Below, piece after piece: positions 6,093-10,975 of a stretch of DNA of 10,975 nt. Source of the stretch: Hyphomicrobiales bacterium (GTDB lineage: Bacteria > Pseudomonadota > Alphaproteobacteria > Rhizobiales > Beijerinckiaceae). The stretch spans positions 1 to 10,975 of the forward strand of contig JAATEW010000431.1 in the NCBI GenBank assembly GCA_015655535.1, read 5' to 3'. Position 1 is the stretch's first letter; the number at the start of each line of letters is the position of its first letter. The translations under genes were made by a program, and so were the position numbers. The notes under the pieces are model-generated. The model did not search any database and was not told where the DNA came from. It was given only the letters and a program-made list of their open reading frames with translations.

Positions 6093-6548
6093 TTACTGTG
6101 TCGCGGTCGCCGGCTTTGGTTTGCTTGTGGAAGCCGAAGCTGCCGGAGCCGGCTTGATGCCGGCTTTTTTATCCGCGCTCGCGCGTGCGCCTTCGAGCTC
6201 CGTCTCCAGATCCTTGAGTCCGGCCGGCGTCCTGGGCGTCGGCCGCTCAGGATCGGTGCCGGTCACGGGCTGGAATTTGAGCTTCTCTTTGTCGGGCCTG
6301 TGCTCTTTGACGAAATCCTTCGCTTCAGGCACATCGGCCCAGAGCCGCGTCTGCATGATCGTATCGAGCGGCGTGTTGCGATGCCGCTCCTTCTTGGGTT
6401 TGTCCTGGCCGTCCGCGGGCTTTTGTTGATCGGCGGTTGCCGCTTGCGTCTTATCCTGTGCGAAGGACAGGGCGGGCGGCCAAGAAAAGCTGATGCTCAA
6501 GCCGAGGCAGGCCAGCGCAAATCGGCAAGATTTTGGGAAAACCAGCAT
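6093..6548 (-). CDS. Exported protein of unknown function with Lys/Pro/Ala-rich tail (151 aa)
   Basis: Residues 1-30 from ATG 6548 form a signal peptide: a short basic start (FPKSCR), a hydrophobic run with two further features (ALACLGLSISF), and a likely cleavage after LSFA before QDK. A charged low-complexity linker follows (KPADGQDKPKKERHR). The only ordered-looking core is TPLDTIMQTRLWADVPEAKD with FVKEHRP, then GTDPERPTPRTPAGLKDLE and a Lys/Pro/Ala/Ser tail. The core resembles a conserved hypothetical family of Hyphomicrobiales, with no known function. A TTG at 6587 would add 13 residues but make an unusually long n-region, so ATG 6548 is preferred although neither start has a clear Shine-Dalgarno. 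The gene is divergent from phaC; the 74-119 bp between them must hold both promoters. Confidence 0.7.
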   Translation of the reverse strand: MLVFPKSCRFALACLGLSISFSWPPALSFAQDKTQAATADQQKPADGQDKPKKERHRNTPLDTIMQTRLWADVPEAKDFVKEHRPDKEKLKFQPVTGTDPERPTPRTPAGLKDLETELEGARASADKKAGIKPAPAASASTSKPKPATATQ

Positions 6549-6721
6549 GACTTTCGTCCGAGCTTGTTCCAATCCATGGATATTCAACTCATCTTTAAGT
6601 GGTAATCAATTAGCGCTTTATTATGTCTGAACCGAGACCGGGCTTAAGACGCGGGGCAAGGGCTGCAATGGACCAGAATGGAATCACCGAGTCCCCGGCG
6701 CTCGAAGACGACAGCGGGCGC

Positions 6722-6748
6722 AAGAAGAAGAAGAAGAAGAAGAAGAAA
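6722..6748 (+). repeat. (AAG)8-AAA microsatellite encoding nine lysines
   Basis: Eight perfect AAG units (6722-6745) and one AAA near the 5' end of phaC encode Arg-Lys9-Pro. Such a perfect trinucleotide run is slippage-prone, but unit changes would keep the frame. The next ~25 residues (KVLRKERKAAKLIKKNNK) are also strongly basic. Confidence 0.9.
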
Positions 6749-7965
6749 CCGTCGCAAGAGAAGGTATTGCGGAAGGAGCGCAAAGCCGCCAAGCTCATCA
6801 AGAAAAATAATAAATTATTCGCCGAGCTCAAGAACGGCACACCCGCGTTCAAGGTTGAAGAACCGCGTGCAACGCCTGCCGCGGCGCCGCGGGAGCCGTC
6901 CGCGACCGAGCCCGCGCCTCAAAAAGAGACCGGCAAAAACGGCACGCCGGATTTCGACAAGCTTGCCGCCAATGTGGCCGAACTCCTCGGCCAGAGCGGC
7001 AAGATCTTCGCGTCTTATCTTCAGCCTTTCGAAGCCGCCGAAACACGCCAGGGGGCGTCGAACGAATTGACCAGCGTGGTGCGCACACTCGGTCGCGTTG
7101 CCGAACATTGGCTGAGCGATCCGGCGCGGACGCTCGAAGCGCAAGGCGCCCTCTCCAGCAATTTTCTCGGTCTTTGGGCCCAGACCTTGCGGCGTTTCTC
7201 GGGCCAGCCGGAGCCGCCCGTCGTTCCGCGCGATCCGGCCGACAAGCGCTTTGCCGCGCCGCAATGGCAGAACAGTCCGTTTTTCGATTTCTTCCGTCAG
7301 GCCCATGCGATCGCGACCGCCTGGGCCGACGATCTCGCCGCCCGCGCGGAAAGCCTCGATCCGCATACGCGCGATAAGGCGCGGTTTTATCTGCGGCAGA
7401 TTTCGAGCGCATTGTCGCCCTCGAATTTCATCGTGACGAATCCCGAACTTCTGCATGAGACGCTGGCGAGCAATGCGGAAAATCTGCTGCGCGGTATCAG
7501 CCTCCTCGGCGAGGATCTCGAAGCCGGCAAGGGCACGCTCAAGATTCGTCAGACCGACATTTCGAAGTTTCAGCTCGGCGTCAACATGGCCGCGACGCCG
7601 GGCAAAGTGATCTTCCGCAACGATCTGATCGAGCTCATTCAATATGCGCCTTCGACGGAGACGGTCTGCAAAAGGCCTTTGCTGATTGTGCCGCCCTGGA
7701 TCAATAAATTCTACATTCTCGACCTCAATCCCGACAAAAGCTTCGTTCGCTGGGCCGTGTCGCAAGGGATCACCGTCTTCATGGTCTCCTGGGTCAATGC
7801 AGAGGCGCGCCATCGCGATAAGGATTGGAGCGCCTATATGCGCGAAGGCATTTTCGCGGCGCTCGATGCGATCGAAAAGGCGACCGGCGAGCGCGACGTG
7901 AATGCCATCGGCTATTGCGTCGGCGGGACTTTGCTCAGCGCGACGCTCGCTGATATGGCGGAGAC

Positions 7966-8036
7966 GGGGGACGCTGCTTACCGAGCATGCCGGTTGCATC
8001 GCTGCGGGCGATCTGAAAGTCTTCGTCGACGAATAG
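7966..8036 (+). other. Frameshift and nonsense lesion in phaC
   Basis: The proximal reading frame (codons at 7964, 7967, 7970) and the distal frame (codons at 7971 and onward) differ by one. In the distal frame the sequence reads TLLTEHAGCIAAGDLKVFVDE, then TAG (8034-8036), then QLASLEASM. Class I PhaC proteins usually have a DRI-SAT-FFTTQVDFT-like stretch before AGDLKVFVDEEQL. Here roughly six codons before it are missing, the QVDF element is not recognisable, and the second Glu codon (GAG) has become TAG. The shift lies beside a run of five G (7966-7970), where single-base errors are common, but that alone explains neither the TAG nor the altered stretch. Confidence 0.75.
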
Positions 8037-8039
8037 CAA

Positions 8040-8690
8040 TTGGCCTCGCTCGAAGCCTCGATGAAGGAGACGGGCTATCTCGACGGATCGAAGATGGCCT
8101 CGGCTTTCAACATGCTGCGGCCGAACGATCTCATCTGGTCCTACGTCGTGAATAATTATCTCAAAGGCCAGGTACCCGGCGCCTTCGATCTCCTTGCCTG
8201 GAATTCGGATTCGACCCGCATCCCGGCCGCCAATCATTCCTTCTATCTGCGCGGCTGCTATCTCGAAAACCGCCTTGCGAGAGGCTTGATGGAGATCGGC
8301 GGCAAGAAACTGTCGTTGGGCAAGATCAAGATCCCGATCTACAGCCTTGCGACGGCGGAGGATCATATCGCGCCCGCCCCTTCGGTCTTTCTCGGCGCCA
8401 AATATTTCGGCGGCGAGGTGCGCTATGTCCTCGCGGGTTCCGGCCATATAGCCGGCGTCATCAATCCGCCCGCGAAGCAGAAATATCAATATTGGACCGG
8501 GCCGCGCCCGGACGGCACGCTGGAAGACTGGCGGCGAAAGACGGTCGAACATCCGGGAAGCTGGTGGCTCGATTGGATCGCTTGGGTCGTCGCGCAAGCG
8601 CCGGAAAAAGTCGCGGCGCGCAAGCCGGGCGGCAAGAAGCTCAAAGCTCTCTGCGATGCGCCGGGCGATTACGTGAAGGTGGTGGCGTGA
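8040..8690 (+). pseudogene. phaC: Class I polyhydroxyalkanoate synthase, distal part of a broken gene
   Basis: The 216-codon open frame from TTG 8040 is the C-terminal third of PhaC. It has YLDGSKMASAFNMLRPNDLIW, FDLLAWNSDSTRIPAANHSF, the catalytic Asp in TAEDHIAP (codon 8361-8363), the catalytic His in AGSGHIAGVINPP (codon 8445-8447), and the conserved SWWLDWIAWV near the end. No ribosome binding site precedes 8040 and homology extends upstream of it through the TAG at 8034-8036, so it is a remnant of the same gene, not an independent one. Conservation is otherwise good, with no further stop codons, which points to a recent break or to an assembly error. The stop lies 47 bp before the next gene. 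Confidence 0.85.
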
Positions 8691-8737
8691 TCCGGAGGTT
8701 TCCGGCCGCGCCACTCACATCATAGGGGGAGATCATC

Positions 8738-9277
8738 ATGCGCCTTGTTTTCGGACTGAGTTTGATTGCGATGGCATCCGTGTCATCGCCGAGCCTCGCG
8801 GCGGCGCCGTCGCTCTGCAAAGCCGACGAACTCACCGTCTTCTCCTGCTCGACCGGCGCGCATGTCGCGTCCGTCTGCGCGTCGAAAGGCGTTTCGAAAA
8901 GCGAAGGCACCATGCAATACCGCTATGGCAAGGGAGACAAGCTGGATTTGGTCTATCCCGACCCTGCCGCGAAACCGGCCGATATCTTCACCTCGGGGAG
9001 TTTGACGTTTTCGGGCGGCGGCGGCGCCTATCTGCGCTTCGACAATGGCGCGTTCCGCTACACGGTCTTCACCGCCATCGGGAAATGGGGGCGCGGCGAA
9101 CGGCCGGCGGAGGCGCAAGGCGTCGCCGTCCAAAAGGACGGAAAGCAATTCGCGAATTTTCCATGCCGCGGTGGCGTTACTTCCGAACTGGGGCCGGACC
9201 TCTTCGACAGGCTCGGTTTGAAAGCCAGCGAGGCCGCCGACGAGTTCGACATTCCGGACGTGTTCTTTCCGAAATGA
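8738..9277 (+). CDS. Exported four-cysteine protein of unknown function (179 aa)
   Basis: A typical Sec signal peptide (MRLVFGLSLIAMASVSSPSLAAA, cut near residue 22-23) is followed by a small domain with Cys27, Cys37, Cys47 and Cys143, enough for two disulfides in the periplasm. Recognisable stretches are LTVFSCSTGAHVASVCAS, MQYRYGKGDKLDLVYPDP and AYLRFDNGAFRYTVFTAIGKW, a mostly beta-strand pattern shared with hypothetical secreted proteins of many proteobacteria; I know no assigned function. AGGGGGAG (8724-8731) six bases before ATG 8738 is an excellent ribosome binding site. It lies 47 bp after the phaC remnant on the same strand and could share its transcript, and ends 28 bp from the convergent MFS gene with no visible terminator between. 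Confidence 0.85.
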   Translation: MRLVFGLSLIAMASVSSPSLAAAPSLCKADELTVFSCSTGAHVASVCASKGVSKSEGTMQYRYGKGDKLDLVYPDPAAKPADIFTSGSLTFSGGGGAYLRFDNGAFRYTVFTAIGKWGRGERPAEAQGVAVQKDGKQFANFPCRGGVTSELGPDLFDRLGLKASEAADEFDIPDVFFPK

Positions 9278-9305
9278 TTGCGTCGCTCAAAGACTGCGCT
9301 ACGGC

Positions 9306-10520
9306 TTACCTGTCTTCGCCGCGCTTCAAAAACTCGGTCGCGTAATAGAGAAGCGCCGCGAGGCCGAAGGCAACACCGGTCCAGCAGGTGAGCGTCCAGC
9401 CGCCTTGCGCGAAAGTGAGACCCGCCAAGGCGGAGCCAATCGCGCCGCCGCCAAAGAAGAAGGCCATGAAAAGCCCGTTGAAGCGGCTACGCGTCTCAGG
9501 CCCCAGCGCGAAGATCGCACGCTGGCTCGAAATCAGATTCATCGACACGCCCATGTCGAGCAGGATCCCGCCGCCGGCCAGCAAGAGCACGGATTGAATA
9601 TGCGCGGCCCAAAGGCAGAGGATGAAGGAGAAGCCGACGAAGACGATCGCCGCGCCGGTCAGCGGCCTTGTCCAGCCGCGATCGGCCGCGCGGCCTGCAA
9701 GCGGCGCGACAAGCGCACCCGCCGCGCCCGCGAGGCTGAAAAGCGCGATGCCGCTTTGATCGAGGCCGAAAGGATCGCGCACGAGCAGCAAAGGCACCGC
9801 CGTCCAGAACAGGCTAAAGGCGCCAAAGAGCGCCGCATGATAAAGCGCGCGGCGTCGCAGCAGCGGATATTCGACGATATAGCCCGGCAGCGAGCGCAGA
9901 ATGGCGGCATAGCTCAGCGTCGATGACGGTTTTTCTAACGGAAGTTTTTGCCGCATCACGGAGGCGAGCACCGCCATCGCCACCGCGGAAATGACGAAGA
10001 TCGCACGCCAGCCGAACCAATGCGAGAGAAAGCTCGACACGGGCCGCGACAGCATGATGCCGAATAAGAGCCCGCTCATCACATTGCCGACGACACGGCC
10101 GCGATGCTCGTCGGAAGCGAGATTGCCGGCGAAGGGTACGATCACTTGTGCGACGACAGACGTGATGCCGACGAGCAAGGATGCGGCAAGCACCAGCGCC
10201 GACGAAAAGGCATAGGCAAGCCCGAGAAGCGCCAGGGTCAAAAGGCAAAGCACGGTGACAATCAAGCGCCGTCCGGTGACGATATCGCCGAGCGGCACGA
10301 CGAAGATGAGCCCGAGCCCATAGCCGATCTGCGTGAAGGTCACGAGGAGGCCCGTGGCGGAAGCCGGCAGTCCGATGTCTTCGGCAACCCATCCGGCCAA
10401 GGGCTGGACGTAATAGATATTGGCCACGATCAGCCCGCAGGCGACCGCGAGCAGGAGAGTGAGCGGCCCGGTGATGACCGGCGCGGTGGATGCTTCAGGC
10501 ACTTTGACGGTTTGATTCAT
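9306..10520 (-). CDS. Major facilitator superfamily (MFS) transporter
   Basis: A 404-aa inner-membrane secondary transporter with about 12 hydrophobic helices, normal length for MFS. The first helix carries VANIYYVQPLAGWVAEDIG (about 32-50), typical of the drug/purine-ribonucleoside efflux-like group that includes YnfM and related proteins. The loop between helices 2 and 3 has the motif-A-like GDIVTGRR (78-85). A polar central loop (about residues 195-220, RQKLPLEKPSSTL) separates the two six-helix halves. The second half has motif-A-like GRAADRGWTRPL. The substrate cannot be read from the sequence; export of a small molecule is the usual role. ATG 10520 is chosen because the hydrophobic region begins about 15-20 residues later as in relatives; no strong Shine-Dalgarno is visible. 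The upstream gap holds a palindromic repeat separating it from argC. Confidence 0.88.
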   Translation of the reverse strand: MNQTVKVPEASTAPVITGPLTLLLAVACGLIVANIYYVQPLAGWVAEDIGLPASATGLLVTFTQIGYGLGLIFVVPLGDIVTGRRLIVTVLCLLTLALLGLAYAFSSALVLAASLLVGITSVVAQVIVPFAGNLASDEHRGRVVGNVMSGLLFGIMLSRPVSSFLSHWFGWRAIFVISAVAMAVLASVMRQKLPLEKPSSTLSYAAILRSLPGYIVEYPLLRRRALYHAALFGAFSLFWTAVPLLLVRDPFGLDQSGIALFSLAGAAGALVAPLAGRAADRGWTRPLTGAAIVFVGFSFILCLWAAHIQSVLLLAGGGILLDMGVSMNLISSQRAIFALGPETRSRFNGLFMAFFFGGGAIGSALAGLTFAQGGWTLTCWTGVAFGLAALLYYATEFLKRGEDR

Positions 10521-10563
10521 GCGACCAGGACAACCCGCGAATTAGGCTCGCCCGCAACGGGAG

Positions 10564-10654
10564 GTCATACGCGGGCTTGACCCGCGTATCCAGGCGCCGA
10601 TGCCGAGCACGAAGGACATTGCGTTTGGATGCCCGGCTCAAGGCTGGGCATGAC
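10564..10654. repeat. Paired palindromic repeat (GGGCTTGACCC type)
   Basis: Two 28-bp units lie in inverted orientation: 10564-10591, and 10627-10654 read on the minus strand. They agree at 21 of 28 positions, both starting GTCAT, with CTTGA in the middle and ATCC at the end. Each is itself a hairpin: ATACGCGGG pairs with CCCGCGTAT around CTTGA in the first, and ATGCCC with GGGCAT in the second. This wording belongs to a dispersed alphaproteobacterial intergenic repeat family. It lies between the 3' end of argC and the start of the MFS gene and may terminate or stabilise argC transcripts; no T-tract follows. Confidence 0.85.
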
Positions 10655-10665
10655 GCACCGAAAGA

Positions 10666-10975
10666 TTAGCTTCTGTTGAGCCCGAGCATCAGGCTCATGT
10701 TCTGAACGGCAGCGCCCGATGCGCCTTTGCCGAGATTGTCGAGCTTGGCGACAAGCACGGCCTGACGCAGCGCTTCATCGCCAAAGACCGACAATTCGAG
10801 ATCGTCGCTTCCGTTCAGAGATAGAGCTTCGATACGGCCAGAACCATTGTCCGTCATCACACGAACATGAGAGGATGCGGCGTAGCGCGCTTTTAACGCA
10901 GATTCGAGATCGGCAGCTTTCGGATGCGCGGGTAGATCGTCGAGAAAGAGCGGCACGGAGACGAGCATGCCTTGC
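10666..10975 (-). CDS. argC: N-acetyl-gamma-glutamyl-phosphate reductase, C-terminal part (5' end outside window)
   Basis: NADPH-dependent reduction of N-acetylglutamyl-5-phosphate in arginine biosynthesis. The visible ~103 residues match the C-terminal end of the short (about 310 aa) ArgC type: QGMLVSVPLFLDDLP, an alternating Ala-rich helix (ESALKARYAASSHVRV), SLNGSDDLELSVFGDE and the signature DNLGKGASGAAVQN followed by MSLMLGL and the stop. The frame is open to the window edge (Gln-Gly precede the first Met), so the Met at 10968 is internal. The catalytic Cys and His lie outside the window. Confidence 0.93.
   Translation of the reverse strand, partial: QGMLVSVPLFLDDLPAHPKAADLESALKARYAASSHVRVMTDNGSGRIEALSLNGSDDLELSVFGDEALRQAVLVAKLDNLGKGASGAAVQNMSLMLGLNRS

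Larger units (their letters stand above)
6668..8155 (+). pseudogene. phaC: Class I polyhydroxyalkanoate synthase, proximal part of a broken gene
   Basis: PhaC polymerises hydroxyacyl-CoA into PHB on granules through a Cys-Asp-His triad. This part carries a Lys-rich extension (first ~90 residues), the PhaC N-terminal domain (to about 340) with ELIQYAP and LLIVPPWINKFYILDL, then FMVSWVN and the lipase-like box GYCVGG with the nucleophile Cys417 (codon 7916-7918). After MAETGD (about 7972) homology stops: the frame continues into unrelated Arg-rich sequence and ends at 8155. The catalytic Asp and His lie downstream in another frame, so this product cannot have a complete triad. Start ATG 6668 has AAGGG five bases upstream; ATG 6623 in the same frame, adding 15 residues, has none. 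Together the two parts span about 674 codons, long for class I PhaC because of the extension. A sequencing or assembly error is the main alternative. Confidence 0.85.

Noticed and set aside
6093..6548. Lipoprotein signal in the exported 151-aa protein (ALAC)
   Set aside because: The residues before Cys do not fit a lipobox (Leu at -2), and a normal signal peptidase I site follows at LSFA.
6815..7999. 394-codon open frame on the minus strand
   Set aside because: Antisense to the conserved phaC coding sequence, Arg/Ala-rich, no recognisable domain.
7916..8060. Programmed frameshifting or stop readthrough in phaC
   Set aside because: Conserved codons are lost at the junction and a TAG is also present, so one recoding event could not restore the protein; no slippery heptamer with a following structure was seen.
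1..10975. CRISPR array, tRNA, insertion sequence or prophage genes
   Set aside because: No regularly spaced direct repeats, cloverleaf with CCA-like end, transposase or phage protein seen.

Overview
The window is GC-rich DNA, compact in layout, from an alphaproteobacterium. The homoserine dehydrogenase, polyhydroxyalkanoate synthase and short-form ArgC sequences, several small proteins and the intergenic palindromic repeats all fit Hyphomicrobiales (Rhizobiales). A Beijerinckiaceae-like or other methylotrophic member is plausible because one small DHFR-family protein has the size expected of a dihydromethanopterin reductase. This placement is inferred from protein character alone; there is no rRNA or marker gene here.

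Left part (1-2946): the 3' part of an acetoacetate decarboxylase gene converges on a cation diffusion facilitator (CDF) gene, with a 64-bp overlap. The CDF gene is divergent from a CadR/PbrR-type MerR regulator. A near-perfect MerR dyad lies between the -35 and -10 of the CDF promoter and ends only a few bases before the regulator's start codon, so this is a self-contained metal-efflux switch. The regulator ends one base from the convergent homoserine dehydrogenase gene (hom).

Middle part (2947-6660): a palindromic element precedes a small unrecognised soluble protein. Next come a short DHFR-family reductase (minus strand) divergent from an AHSA1/SRPBCC protein, a strong terminator and a 93-bp palindromic repeat. 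They are followed by a divergent PurD-like ATP-grasp protein and a small exported protein with a Lys/Pro/Ala-rich tail, both on the minus strand.

Right part (6623-10975): a class I PHA synthase gene with a poly-lysine N-terminal extension is broken. A short deletion with frameshift and an in-frame TAG separate the nucleophilic Cys from the catalytic Asp and His. After it lie an exported four-cysteine protein, a convergent 12-helix MFS transporter, a second palindromic repeat family, and the 3' end of argC leaving the window on the minus strand.

Most of the window is housekeeping or ordinary accessory sequence. The points most worth a second look are the broken phaC and its lysine tract, the PurD-like protein that has lost the canonical PurD signatures, and the possible dihydromethanopterin reductase. 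I found no tRNA, rRNA, CRISPR array, transposase or phage gene.
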